Positions 13,844 through 27,695 of a DNA stretch of 64,000 nucleotides are shown in pieces. Source of the DNA: Lineus longissimus (Eukaryota > Nemertea > Pilidiophora > Heteronemertea > Lineidae); contig NC_088322.1 in NCBI RefSeq assembly GCF_910592395.1, forward strand, positions 2,730,001-2,794,000. Direction: 5' to 3'. A program made the translations under genes and the position numbers. How positions within the stretch are numbered: position 1 is the first letter of the stretch; every line of letters begins with the position of its first letter. Under the pieces are notes generated by a model. It was not told the origin of the DNA. It saw only the letters and a program-made list of their open reading frames with translations, and made no database searches.

Positions 13844-16390
13844 GTCGCCTAGCACAAGGAAAAGTCTCAAGAGTCACTCTATGTCACCTAGTACAAGAAA
13901 CAGTCTCACTCTGTGTCACCTAGTACAACAAACAGTCTCAAGAGTCACTCTGAGTAACCTAGTACAAGAAACAGTCTCAAGAGTCACTCTGTGTCACCTA
14001 GCACAAGAAACAGTCTCAAGAGTCACTCTGTGTCACCTAGTACAAGGAATGGTCTCAAGAGTCACTCTGTGTCACCTAGTACAAGGAATGGTCTCAAGAG
14101 TCACTCTGTGTCACCTAGCACAAGAAACAGTCTCAAGAGTCACTCTGTGTCACCTAGTACAAGGAATGGTCTCAAGAGTCACTCTGTGTCACCTAGTACA
14201 AGGAATGGTCTCAAGAGTCACTCTGTGTCACCTAGCACAAGAAACTGTCTCAAGAGTCACTCTGTGTCACCTAGTACAAGGAATGGTCTCAAGAGTCACT
14301 CTGTGTCACCTAGTACAAGGAATGGTCTCAAGAGTCACTCTGTGTCACCTAGCACAAGAAACTGTATCAAGAGTCAATCTGTGTCACCTAGCACAAGGAA
14401 CAGTCTCAAGAGTCACTCTGTGTCACCTAGCACAAGAAACTGTCTCAAGAGTCACTCTGTGTCACCTAGTACAAGGAATGGTCTCAAGAGTCACTCTGTG
14501 TCACCTAGTACAAGGAATGGTCTCAAGAGTCACTCTGTGTCACCTAGTACAAGGAATGGTCTCAAGAGTCACTCTGTGTCACCTAGCACAAGAAACTGTC
14601 TCAAGAGTCACTCTGTGTCACCTAGCACAAGGAACAGTCTCACTCTGTGTCACCTAACACAAGGAACAGTCTCAAGAGTCACTTTGTGTCACCTAACACA
14701 AGGAACAGTCTCACTCTGTGTCACCTAGCACAGGGAACAGTCTCAAGAGTCACTCTGTATCACCTAGCACAAGGAACAGTCTCACTCTGTGTCACCTAAC
14801 ACAAGGAACAGTCTCAAGAGTCACTCTGTGTCACCTAGCACAAGGAACAGTCTCACTCTGTGTCACCTTGCACAAGGAACAGTCTCAAGAGTCACTCTGT
14901 GTCACCTAGTACAAGAAACAGTCTCACTCTGTGTCACCTAGTACAAGAAACAGTCTCAAGAGTCACTCTGTGTCACCAAGCACAAGAAACAGTCTCAAGA
15001 GTCACTCTGTGTCACCTAGTACAAGAAACAGTCTCACTCTGTGTCACCTAACACAAGAAACTGTCTCAAGAGTCACTCTGTGTCACCTAGTACAAGGAAC
15101 AGTCTCACTCTGTCTCACCTAGCACAAGGAACAGTCTCAAGAGTCCCTCTGTGTCACCTAGTACAAGAAACAGTCTCACTCTGTGTCACCAAGTACAAGA
15201 AACAGTCTCAAGAGTCACTCTGTGTCACCTAGTACAAGAAACAGTCTCAAGAGTCACTCTGTGTCACCTAGCACAAGAAACAGTCTCAAGAGTCACTCTG
15301 TGTCACTTAGCACAAGGAACAGTCTCACTCTGTGTCGCCTAGCACAAGGAAAAGTCTCAAGAGTCACTCTATGTCACCTAGTACAAGAAACAGTCTCACT
15401 CTGTGTCACCTAGTACAACAAACAGTCTCAAGAGTCACTCTGAGTAACCTAGTACAAGAAACAGTCTCAAGAGTCACTCTGTGTCACCTAGCACAAGAAA
15501 CAGTCTCAAGAGTCACTCTGTGTCACCTAGTACAAGGAATGGTCTCAAGAGTCACTCTGTGTCACCTAGTACAAGGAATGGTCTCAAGAGTCACTCTGTG
15601 TCACCTAGCACAAGAAACTGTCTCAAGAGTCACTCTGTGTCACCTAGTACAAGGAATGGTCTCAAGAGTCACTCTGTGTCACCTAGTACAAGGAATGGTC
15701 TCAAGAGTCACTCTGTGTCACCTAGCACAAGAAACTGTCTCAAGAGTCACTCTGTGTCACCTAGTACAAGGAATGGTCTCAAGAGTCACTCTGTGTCACC
15801 TAGTACAAGGAATGGTCTCAAGAGTCACTCTGTGTCACCTAGCACAAGAAACTGTATCAAGAGTCAATCTGTGTCACCTAGCACAAGGAACAGTCTCAAG
15901 AGTCACTCTGTGTCACCTAGCACAAGAAACTGTCTCAAGAGTTACTCTGTGTCACCTAGTACAAGGAATGGTCTCAAGAGTCACTCTGTGCCACCTAGTA
16001 CAAGGAATGGTCTCAAGAGTCACTCTGTGTCACCTAGTACAAGGAATGGTCTCAAGAGTCACTCTGTGTCACCTAGCACAAGAAACTGTCTCAAGAGTCA
16101 CTCTGTGTCACCTAGCACAAGGAACAGTCTCACTCTGTGTCACCTAACACAAGGAACAGTCTCAAGAGTCACTTTGTGTCACCTAACACAAGGAACAGTC
16201 TCACTCTGTGTCACCTAGCACAAGGAACAGTCTCAAGAGTCACTCTGTATCACCTAGCACAAGGAACAGTCTCACTCTGTGTCACCTAACACAAGGAACA
16301 GTCTCAAGAGTCACTCTGTGTCACCTAGCACAAGGAACAGTCTCACTCTGTGTCACCTTGCACAAGGAACAGTCTCAAGAGTCACTCTGT
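13844..16390. repeat. First pair of type B higher-order repeats (1,490-bp offset)
   Basis: Two copies begin at the GTCGCC landmarks 13844 and 15334 and stay in register for about 1.05 kb. Each has GTCGCC, then a GTACAACAAAC unit, then GAGTAACC (13954, 15444), a run of AACTGTC/AATGGTC units, an AACTGTATC unit ending TCAATCTGT, and then 32-bp units with CCTAACAC and ACTTTGTGTC. Beyond about 14.9/16.4 kb they differ. The right copy goes into AACAATCTC units and then back to type A sequence. Confidence 0.85.
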
Positions 16391-16529
16391 GTCACCTAGT
16401 ACAAGGAACAATCTCACTCTGTGTCACCTAGCACAAGGAACAGTCTCAAGAGTCACTCTGTGTCACCTAGTACAAGGAACGGTCTCAAGAGTCACTCTGT
16501 GTCACCTAGTACAAGGAACAGTCTCACTC

Positions 16530-18680
16530 TGTGTCACCTAGCACAATAAACAGTCTCAAGAGTCACTCTGTGTCACCTAGCACAAGGAACAGTCTCACTC
16601 TGTGTCACCTAGCACAAGGAACAGTCTCAAGAGTCACTCTGTGTCACCTAGTACAAGGAACAGTCTCACTCTGTGTCACCTAGCACAATAAACAGTCTCA
16701 AGAGTCACTCTGTGTCACCTAGTACAAGGAACAGTCTCAAGAGTCACTCTGTGTCACCTAGTACAAGGAACAGTCTCACTCTGTGTCACCTAGCACAAGG
16801 AACAGTCTCAAGAGTCACCCTGTGTCACCTAGTACAAGAAACAGTCTCACTATGTGTCACCTAGCACAAGAAACAGTCTCAAGAGTCACTCTGTGTCACC
16901 TAGCACAAGCAACAGTCTCAAGAGTCACTCTGTGTCACCTAACAGTCTCACTCTGTGTCACCTAGCACAAGGAACAGTCTCAAGAGTCACTCTGTGTCAC
17001 CTAGCACAAGGAACAGTCTCAAGAGTCACTCTGTGTCACCTAGCACAAGAAACAGTCTCAAGAGTCACTCTGTGTCACCTAGCACAAGGAACAGTCTCAC
17101 TCTGTGTCACCTAGCACAAGGAACAGTCTCAAGAGTCACTCTGTGTCACCTAGCACAAGGAACAGTCTCAAGAGTCACTCTGTGTCACCTAGCACAAGAA
17201 ACAGTCTCAAGAGTCACTCTGTGTCACCTAGCACAAGAAACAGTCTCAAGAGTCACTCTGTGTCACCTAGCACAAGGAACAGTCTCAAGAGTCACTCTGT
17301 GTCACCTAGCACAAGGAACAGTCTCACTCTGTGTCACCTAGCACAAGGAACAGTCTCAAGAGTCACTCTGTGTCACCTAGCACAAGGAATGGTCTCAAGA
17401 GTCACTCTGTGTCACCTAGTACAAGGAATGGTCTCAAGAGTCACTCTGTGTCACCCAGCACAAGAAACTGTCTCAAGAGTCACTCTGTGTCACCTAGTAC
17501 AAGGAATGGTCTCAAGAGTCACTCTGTGTTACCTAGTACAAGGAATGGTCTCAAGAGTCACTCTGTGTCACCTAGCACAAGAAACTGTCTAAAGAGTCAC
17601 TCTGTGTCACCTAGTACAAGGAATGGTCTCAAGAGTCACTCTGTGTCACCTAGCACAAGGAAGAGTCTCAAGAGTCACTCTGTGTCACCTAGCACAAGGA
17701 ACAGTCTCACTCTGTGTCGCCTAGCACAAGGAAAAGTCTCAAGAGTCACTCTGTGTCACCAAGTACAAGAAACAGTCTCACTCTGTGTCACCTAGTACAA
17801 GAAACAGTCTCAAGAGTCACTCTGTGTCACCTAGTACAAGAAACAGTCTCAAGAGTCACTCTGTGTCACCTAGCACAAGAAACTGTCTCAAGAGTCACTC
17901 TATGTCACCTAGTACAAGGAATGGTCTCAAGAGTCACTCTGTGTCACCTAGTACAAGGAATGGTCTCAAGAGTCACTCTGTGTCACCTAGCACAAGAAAC
18001 TGTCTCAAGAGTCACTCTGTGTCACCTAGTACAAGGAATGGTCTCAAGAGTCACTCTGTGTCACCTAGTACAAGGAATGGTCTCAAGAGTCACTCTGTGT
18101 CACCTAGCACAAGAAACTGTATCAAGAGTCAATCTGTGTCACCTAGCACAAGGAACAGTCTCAAGAGTCACTCTGTGTCACCTAGCACAAGAAACTGTCT
18201 CAAGAGTCACTCTGTGTCACCTAGTACAAGGAATGGTCTCAAGAGTCACTCTGTGTCACCTAGTACAAGGAATGGTCTCAAGAGTCACTCTGTGTCACCT
18301 AGTACAAGGAATGGTCTCAAGAGTCACTCTGTGTCACCCAGCACAAGAAACTGTCTCAAGAGTCACTCTGTGTCACCTAGTACAAGGAATGGTCTCAAGA
18401 GTCACTCTGTGTTACCTAGTTCAAGGAATGGTCTCAAGAGTCACTCTGTGTCACCTAGCACAAGAAACTGTCTAAAGAGTCACTCTGTGTCACCTAGTAC
18501 AAGGAATGGTCTCAAGAGTCACTCTGTGTCACCTAGTACAAGGAACAGTCTCAAGAGTCACTCTGTGACACCTAGTACAAGGAACAGTCTCACTCTGTGT
18601 CACCTAGCACAAGGAACAGTCTCAAGAGTCACTCTGTGTCACCTAGTACAAGGAACAATCTCACTCTGTGTCACCTAGCA
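16530..18680. repeat. Type A higher-order repeat re-appearing after type B
   Basis: CACAATAAAC units (16550, 16684), the 23-bp unit (16934) and the block at 17331-17795 match the type A copies at 11616-12738, offset 5,057 bp. One unit at about 17,530 has GTTACCTAGTACAAGG instead of the usual GTTACCTAGTTCAAGG, which looks like a point change or gene conversion. The AATGGTC/AACTGTC core is one 39-bp unit shorter than in the 10.0 kb copy. Confidence 0.85.
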
Positions 18681-18799
18681 CAAGAAACAGTCTCAAGAGT
18701 CACTCTGTGTCACCTAGCACAAGGAACAGTCTCAAGAGTCACTCTGTGTCACCTAGCACAAGGAACAGTCTCAAGAGTCACTCTGTGACACCTAGTACA

Positions 18800-21420
18800 A
18801 GGAACAGTCTCACTCTGTGTCACCTAGCACAAGGAACAGTCTCAAGAGTCACTCTGTGTCACCTAGTATAAGGAACAATCTCACTCTGTGTCACCTAGCA
18901 CAAGGAATAGTCTCAAGAGTCACTCTGTGTCACCTAGTACAAGGAACGGTCTCAAGAGTCACTCTGTGTCACCTAGTACAAGGAACAGTCTCACTCTGTG
19001 TCACCTACCACAAGGAACAGTCTCACTCTGTGTCACCTAGCACAAGGAACAGTCTCAAGAGTCACTCTGTGTCACCTAGCACAAGGAACAGTCTCACTCT
19101 GTGTCACCTAACACAAGGAACAGTGTCAAGAGTCACTCTGTGTCACCTAGCACAAGGAACAGTCTCACTCTGTGTCAACTAGCACAAGGAACAGTCTCAA
19201 GAGTCACTCTGTGTCACCTACTACAAGAAACAGTCTCACTCTGTGTCACCTAGCACAAGAAACAGTCTCAAGAGTCACTCTGTGTCACCTAGCACAAGGA
19301 ACAGTCTCACTCTGTGTCACCTAACACAAGGAACAGTCTCAAAAGTCACTCTGTGTCACCTAGTACAAGGAACAGTCTCAAGAGTCACTCTGTGTCACCT
19401 AGTACAAGGAATGGTCTCAAGAGTCACTCTGTGTCACCTAGCACAAGGAAGAGTCTCAAGAGTCACTCTGTGTCACCTAGCACAAGGAACAGTCTCACTC
19501 TGTGTCGCCTAGCACAAGGAAAAGTCTCAAGAGTCACTCTGTGTCACCAAGTACAAGAAACAACAGTCTCACTCTGTGTCACCTAGTACAAGAAACAGTC
19601 TCAAGAGTCACTCTGTGTCACCTAGTACAAGAAACAGTCTCAAGAGTCACTCTGTGTCACCTAGCACAAGAAACTGTCTCAAGAGTCACTCTGTGTCACC
19701 TAGTACAAGGAATGGTCTCAAGAGTCACTCTGTGTCACCTAGTACAAGGAATGGTCTTAAGAGTCACTCTGTGTCACCTAGTACAAGGAATGGTCTCAAG
19801 AGTCACTCTGTGTCACCTAGCACAAGAAACTGTCTCAAGAGTCACACTGTGTCACCTAGTACAGGGAATGGTCTCAAGAGTCACTCTGTGTCACCTAGCA
19901 CAAGAAACTGTATCAAGAGTCAATCTGTGTCACCTAGCACAAGGAACAGTCATAAGAGTCACTCTGTGTCACCTAGCACAAGAAACTGTCTCAAGAGTCA
20001 CTCTGTGTCACCTAGTACAAGGAATGGTCTCAAGAGTCACTCTGTGTCACCTAGTACAAGGAATGGTCTCAAGAGTCACTCTGTGTCACCTAGTACAAGG
20101 AATGGTCTCAAGAGTCACTATGTGTCACCCAGCACAAGAAACTGTCTCAAGAGTCACTCTGTGTCACCTAGTACAAGGAATGGTCTCAAGATTCACTCTG
20201 TGTCACCTAGTTCAAGGAATGGTCTCAAGAGTCACTCTGTGTCACCTAGCACAAGAAACTGTCTAAAGAGTCACTCTGTGTCACCTAGTACAAGGAATGG
20301 TCTCAAGAGTCACTCTGTGTCACCTAGTACAAGGAACAGTCTCAAGAGTCACTCTGTGACACCTAATACAAGGAACAGTCTCACTCTGTGTCACCTAGCA
20401 CAAGGAACAGTCTCAAGAGTCACTCTGTGTCACCTAGTACAAGGAACAATCTCACTCTGTGTCACCTAGCACAAGAAACAGTCTCAAGAGTCACTCTGTG
20501 TCACCTAGTACAAGGAACAGTCTCAAGAGTCACTCTGTGTCACCTAGTACAAGGAACAGTCTCACTCTGTGTCACCTAGCACAAGGAACAGTCTCACTCT
20601 GTGTCACCTAGCACAAGGAACAGTCTCAAGAGTCACTCTGTGTCACCTAGCACAAGGAACAGTCTCAAGAGTCACTCTGTGTCACCTAGAACAAGAAACA
20701 GTCTCACTCTGTGTCACCTAGCACAAGGAACAGTCTCAAGAGTCACTCTGTGTCACCTAGCACAAGGAACAGTCTCACTCTGTGTCACCAAACACAAGGA
20801 ACAGTCTCAAGAGTCACTCTGTGTCACCTAGCACAAGGAACAGTCTCACTCTGTGTCATCTAGCACAAGGAACAGTCTCAAGAGTCACTCTGTGTCACCT
20901 AGTACAAGGAATGGTCTCAAGAGTCACTCTGTGTCACCTAGCACAAGGAACAGTCTCAAGAGTCACTCTGTGTCACCTAGCACAAGGAACAGTCTCACTC
21001 TGTGTCGCCTAGCACAAGGAAAAGTCTCAAGAGTCACTCTATGTCACCTAGTACAAGAAACAGTCTCACTCTGTGTCACCTAGTACAAGAAACAGTCTCA
21101 AGAGTCACTCTGAGTAACCTAGTACAAGAAACAGTCTCAAGAGTCACTCTGTGTCACCTAGCACAAGGAACAGTCTCAAGAGTCACTCTGTGTCACCTAG
21201 TACAAGAAACAGTCTCACTCTGTGTCACCTAGCACAAGGAACAGTCTCAAGAGTCACTCTGTGTCACCTAGCACAAGGAACAGTCTCAAGAGTCACTCTG
21301 TGTCACCTAGCACAAGGAACAGTCTCAAGAGTCACTCTGTGTCACCTAGCACAAGAAACAGTCTCAAGAGTCACTCTGTGTCACCTAGCACAAGAAACAG
21401 TCTCACTCTGTGTCACCTAG
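18800..21420. repeat. Duplicated block, copy 1 (partner at 24.1-26.9 kb)
   Basis: From about 19.24 kb onward this block matches 24.70 kb onward at a constant offset of 5,457 bp. Left of that the offset is 5,315 bp, so the partner has 142 bp more (2 x 71). Both copies share private variants: a 35-bp unit with an ACA insertion (19543-19577 and 25000-25034), CACACTGTG followed by TACAGGGAATGG, AAGATTCACTC, CCTAATACAAGG, CCTAGAACAAG and GTCATCTAG. A difference is CATAAGAGTC near 19950 against CTCAAGAGTC in the partner. Confidence 0.9.
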
Positions 21421-24114
21421 CACAAGGAACAGTCTCAAGAGTCACTCTGTGTCACCTAGTACAAGAAACAGTCTCACTCTGTGTCACCTAGCACAAGGAA
21501 CAGTCTCAAGAGTCACTCTGTGTCACCTAGCACAAGGAACAGTCTCACTCTGTGTCACCTAGCACAAGGAACAGTCTCAAGAGTCACTCTGTGTCACCTA
21601 GCACAAGGAACAGTCTCAAGAGTCACTCTGTGTCACCTAGCACAAGAAACAGTCTCAAGAGTCACTCTGTGTCACCTAGCACAAGAAACAGTCTCAAGAG
21701 TCACTCTGTGTCACCTAGCACAAGAAACAGTCTCACTCTGTGTCACCTAGCACAAGGAACAGTCTCAAGAGTCACTCTGTGTCACCTAGTACAAGGAACA
21801 GTCTCACTCTGTGTCACCTAGCACAAGGAACAGTCTCAAGAGTCACTCTGTGTCACCTAGCACAAGGAACAGTCTCACTCTGTGTCACCTAGCACAAGGA
21901 ACAGTCTCAAGAGTCACTCTGTGTCACCTAGTACAAGGAACAGTCTCACTCTGTGTCACCTAGCACAAGGAACAGTCTCAAGAGTCACTCTGTGTCACCT
22001 AGTACAAGAAACAGTCTCACTCTGTGTCACCTAGCACAAGGAACAGTCTCAAGAGTCACTCTGTGTCACCTAGTACAAGAAACAGTCTCACTCTGTGTCA
22101 CCTAGCACAAGGAACAGTCTCAAGAGTCACTCTGTGTCACCTAGCACAAGGAACAGTCTCACTCTGTGTCACCTACCACAAGGAACAGTCTCACTCTGTG
22201 TCACCTAGCACAAGGAACAGTCTCAAGAGTCACTCTGTGTCACCTAGCACAAGGAACAGTCTCACTCTGTGTCACCTAGCACAAGGAACAGTCTCAAGAG
22301 TCACTCTGTGTCACCTAGCACAAGGAACAGTCTCACTCTGTGTCACCTAACACAAGGAACAGTCTCAAGAGTCACTCTGTGTCACCTACTACAAGAAACA
22401 GTCTCACTCTGTGTCACCTAGCACAAGGAACAGTCTCAAGAGTCACTCTGTATCACCTAGCACAAGGAACAGTCTCACTCTGTGTCACCTAACACAAGGA
22501 ACAGTCTCAAGAGTCACTCTGTGTCACCTACTACAAGAAACAGTCTCACTCTGTGTCACCTAGCACAAGGAACAGTCTCAAGAGTCACTCTGTATCACCT
22601 AGCACAAGGAACAGTCTCACTCTGTGTCACCTAGCACAAGGAACAGTCTCAAGAGTCACTCTGTGTCACCTAGCACAAGGAACAATCTCACTCTGTGTCA
22701 CCTAGCACAAGGAACAGTCTCAAGAGTCACTCTGTGTCACCTAGCACAAGGAACAGTCTCACTCTGTGTCACCTAACACAAGGAACAGTCTCAAGAGTCA
22801 CTCTGTGTCACCTAGTACAAGGAACAGTCTCAAGAGTCACTCTGTGTCACCTAGTACAAGGAATGGTCTCAAGAGTCGCTCTGTGTCACCTAGCACAAGG
22901 AAGAGTCTCAAGAGTCACTCTGTGTCACCTAGCACAAGGAACAGTCTCACTCTGTGTCGCCTAGCACAAGGAAAAGTCTCAAGAGTCACTCTGCGTCACC
23001 AAGTACAAGAAACAGTCTCACTCTGTGTCACCTAGTACAAGAAACAGTCTCAAGAGTCACTCTGTGTCACCTAGTACAAGAAACAGTCTCAAGAGTCACT
23101 CTGTGTCACCTAGCACAAGAAACTGTCTCAAGAGTCACTCTATGTCACCTAGTACAAGGAATGGTCTCAAGAGTCACTCTGTGTCACCTAGTACAAGGAA
23201 TGGTCTCAAGAGTCACTCTGTGTCACCTAGTACAAGGAATGGTCTCAAGAGTCACTCTGTGTCACCTAGCACAAGGAACAGTCTCAAGAGTCACTCTGTG
23301 TCACCTAGCACAAGAAACAGTCTCAAGAGTCACTCTGTGTCACCTAGCACAAGAAACAGTCTCAAGAGTCACTCTGTGTCACCTAGCACAAGAAACAGTC
23401 TCACTCTGTGTCACCTAGCACAAGGAACAGTCTCAAGAGTCACTCTGTGTCACCTAGTACAAGAAACAGTCTCACTCTGTGTCACCTAGCACAAGGAACA
23501 GTCTCAAGAGTCACTCTGTGTCACCTAGCACAAGGAACAGTCTCACTCTGTGTCACCTAGCACAAGGAACAGTCTCAAGAGTCACTCTGTGTCACCTAGC
23601 ACAAGGAACAGTCTCAAGAGTCACTCTGTGTCACCTAGCACAAGAAACAGTCTCAAGAGTCACTCTGTGTCACCTAGCACAAGAAACAGTCTCAAGAGTC
23701 ACTCTGTGTCACCTAGCACAAGAAACAGTCTCACTCTGTGTCACCTAGCACAAGGAACAGTCTCAAGAGTCACTCTGTGTCACCTAGTACAAGAAACAGT
23801 CTCACTCTGTGTCACCTAGCACAAGGAACAGTCTCAAGAGTCACTCTGTGTCACCTAGTACAAGGAACAGTCTCACTCTGTGTCACCTAGCACAAGGAAC
23901 AGTCTCAAGAGTCACTCTGTGTCACCTAGTATAAGGAACAATCTCACTCTGTGTCACCTAGCACAAGAAACAGTCTCAAGAGTCACTCTGTGTCACCTAG
24001 TACAAGGAACAATCTCACTCTGTGTCACCTAGCACAAGAAACAGTCTCAAGAGTCACTCTGTGTCACCTAGCACAAGAAACAGTCTCAAGAGTCACTCTG
24101 TGACACCTAGTACA

Positions 24115-26920
24115 AGGAACAATCTCACTCTGTGTCACCTAGCACAAGGAACAGTCTCAAGAGTCACTCTGTGTCACCTAGTATAAGGAACAATCTCACT
24201 CTGTGTCACCTAGCACAAGGAACAGTCTCAAGAGTCACTCTGTGTCACCTAGTACAAGGAACGGTCTCAAGAGTCACTCTGTGTCACCTAGTACAAGGAA
24301 CAGTCTCACTCTGTGTCACCTACCACAAGGAACAGTCTCACTCTGTGTCACCTAGCACAAGGAACAGTCTCAAGAGTCACTCTGTGTCACCTAGCACAAG
24401 GAACAGTCTCACTCTGTGTCACCTAACACAAGGAACAGTCTCAAGAGTCACTCTGTGTCACCTAGCACAAGGAACAGTCTCACTCTGTGTCAACTAGCAC
24501 AAGGAACAGTCTCAAGAGTCACTCTGTGTCACCTACTACAAGAAACAGTCTCACTCTGTGTCACCTAGCACAAGAAACAGTCTCAAGAGTCACTCTGTGT
24601 CACCTAGCACAAGGAACAGTCTCACTCTGTGTCACCTAGCACAAGGAACAGTCTCAAGAGTCACTCTGTGTCACCTAGCACAAGGAACAGTCTCACTCTG
24701 TGTCACCTAGCACAAGGAACAGTCTCAAGAGTCACTCTGTGTCACCTAGCACAAGGAACAGTCTCACTCTGTGTCACCTAACACAAGGAACAGTCTCAAA
24801 AGTCACTCTGTGTCACCTAGTACAAGGAACAGTCTCAAGAGTCACTCTGTGTCACCTAGTACAAGGAATGGTCTCAAGAGTCACTCTGTGTCACCTAGCA
24901 CAAGGAAGAGTCTCAAGAGTCACTCTGTGTCACCTAGCACAAGGAACAGTCTCACTCTGTGTCGCCTAGCACAAGGAAAAGTCTCAAGAGTCACTCTGTG
25001 TCACCAAGTACAAGAAACAACAGTCTCACTCTGTGTCACCTAGTACAAGAAACAGTCTCAAGAGTCACTCTGTGTCACCTAGTACAAGAAACAGTCTCAA
25101 GAGTCACTCTGTGTCACCTAGCACAAGAAACTGTCTCAAGAGTCACTCTGTGTCACCTAGTACAAGGAATGGTCTCAAGAGTCACTCTGTGTCACCTAGT
25201 ACAAGGAATGGTCTTAAGAGTCACTCTGTGTCACCTAGTACAAGGAATGGTCTCAAGAGTCACTCTGTGTCACCTAGCACAAGAAACTGTCTCAAGAGTC
25301 ACACTGTGTCACCTAGTACAGGGAATGGTCTCAAGAGTCACTCTGTGTCACCTAGCACAAGAAACTGTATCAAGAGTCAATCTGTGTCACCTAGCACAAG
25401 GAACAGTCTCAAGAGTCACTCTGTGTCACCTAGCACAAGAAACTGTCTCAAGAGTCACTCTGTGTCACCTAGTACAAGGAATGGTCTCAAGAGTCACTCT
25501 GTGTCACCTAGTACAAGGAATGGTCTCAAGAGTCACTCTGTGTCACCTAGTACAAGGAATGGTCTCAAGAGTCACTATGTGTCACCCAGCACAAGAAACT
25601 GTCTCAAGAGTCACTCTGTGTCACCTAGTACAAGGAATGGTCTCAAGATTCACTCTGTGTCACCTAGTTCAAGGAATGGTCTCAAGAGTCACTCTGTGTC
25701 ACCTAGCACAAGAAACTGTCTAAAGAGTCACTCTGTGTCACCTAGTACAAGGAATGGTCTCAAGAGTCACTCTGTGTCACCTAGTACAAGGAACAGTCTC
25801 AAGAGTCACTCTGTGACACCTAATACAAGGAACAGTCTCACTCTGTGTCACCTAGCACAAGGAACAGTCTCAAGAGTCACTCTGTGTCACCTAGTACAAG
25901 GAACAATCTCACTCTGTGTCACCTAGCACAAGAAACAGTCTCAAGAGTCACTCTGTGTCACCTAGTACAAGGAACAGTCTCAAGAGTCACTCTGTGTCAC
26001 CTAGTACAAGGAACAGTCTCACTCTGTGTCACCTAGCACAAGGAACAGTCTCACTCTGTGTCACCTAGCACAAGGAACAGTCTCAAGAGTCACTCTGTGT
26101 CACCTAGCACAAGGAACAGTCTCAAGAGTCACTCTGTGTCACCTAGAACAAGAAACAGTCTCACTCTGTGTCACCTAGCACAAGGAACAGTCTCAAGAGT
26201 CACTCTGTGTCACCTAGCACAAGGAACAGTCTCACTCTGTGTCACCAAACACAAGGAACAGTCTCAAGAGTCACTCTGTGTCACCTAGCACAAGGAACAG
26301 TCTCACTCTGTGTCATCTAGCACAAGGAACAGTCTCAAGAGTCACTCTGTGTCACCTAGTACAAGGAATGGTCTCAAGAGTCACTCTGTGTCACCTAGCA
26401 CAAGGAACAGTCTCAAGAGTCACTCTGTGTCACCTAGCACAAGGAACAGTCTCACTCTGTGTCGCCTAGCACAAGGAAAAGTCTCAAGAGTCACTCTATG
26501 TCACCTAGTACAAGAAACAGTCTCACTCTGTGTCACCTAGTACAAGAAACAGTCTCAAGAGTCACTCTGAGTAACCTAGTACAAGAAACAGTCTCAAGAG
26601 TCACTCTGTGTCACCTAGCACAAGGAACAGTCTCAAGAGTCACTCTGTGTCACCTAGTACAAGAAACAGTCTCACTCTGTGTCACCTAGCACAAGGAACA
26701 GTCTCAAGAGTCACTCTGTGTCACCTAGCACAAGGAACAGTCTCAAGAGTCACTCTGTGTCACCTAGCACAAGAAACAGTCTCAAGAGTCACTCTGTGTC
26801 ACCTAGCACAAGAAACAGTCTCAAGAGTCACTCTGTGTCACCTAGCACAAGAAACAGTCTCACTCTGTGTCACCTAGCACAAGGAACAGTCTCAAGAGTC
26901 ACTCTGTGTCACCTAGCACA
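24115..26920. repeat. Duplicated block, copy 2
   Basis: Partner of 18.8-21.4 kb, carrying the same private variants, including the 35-bp unit at 25000-25034. It also donated, or shares an origin with, a third partial copy starting at 27718 (offset 2,371 bp). That gives three copies of AAGATTCACTC, CCTAGAACAAG and GTCATCTAG in the middle domain and none elsewhere. Confidence 0.9.
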
Positions 26921-27695
26921 AGGAACAGTCTCACTCTGTGTCACTTAGCACAAGGAACAGTCTCAAGAGTCACTCTGTGTCACCTAGCACAAGGAACAGT
27001 CTCAAGAGTCACTCTGTGTCACCTAGCACAAGAAACAGTCTCAAGAGTCACTCTGTGTCACCTAGCACAAGAAACAGTCTCAAGAGTCACTCTGTGTCAC
27101 CTAGCACAAGAAACAGTCTCACTCTGTGTCACCTAGCACAAGGAACAGTCTCAAGAGTCACTCTGTGTCACCTAGTACAAGAAACAGTCTCACTCTGTGT
27201 CACCTAGCACAAGGAACAGTCTCAAGAGTCACTCTGTGTCACCTAGCACAAGGAACAGTCTCACTCTGTGTCACCTAGCACAAGGAACAGTCTCAAGAGT
27301 CACTCTGTGTCACCTAGTACAAGGAACAGTCTCACTCTGTGTCACCTAGCACAAGGAACAGTCTCAAGAGTCACTCTGTGTCACCTAGTACAAGAAACAG
27401 TCTCACTCTGTGTCACCTAGCACAAGGAACAGTCTCAAGAGTCACTCTGTGTCACCTAGTACAAGAAACAGTCTCACTCTGTGTCACCTAGCACAAGGAA
27501 CAGTCTCAAGAGTCACTCTGTGTCACCTAGCACAAGGAACAGTCTCACTCTGTGTCACCTAGCACAAGGAACAGTCTCAAGAGTCACTCTGTGTCACCTA
27601 GTACAAGGAACAGTCTCACTCTGTGTCACCTAGCACAAGGAACAGTCTCAAGAGTCACTCTGTGTCACCTAGTACAAGAAACAGTCTCACTCTGT

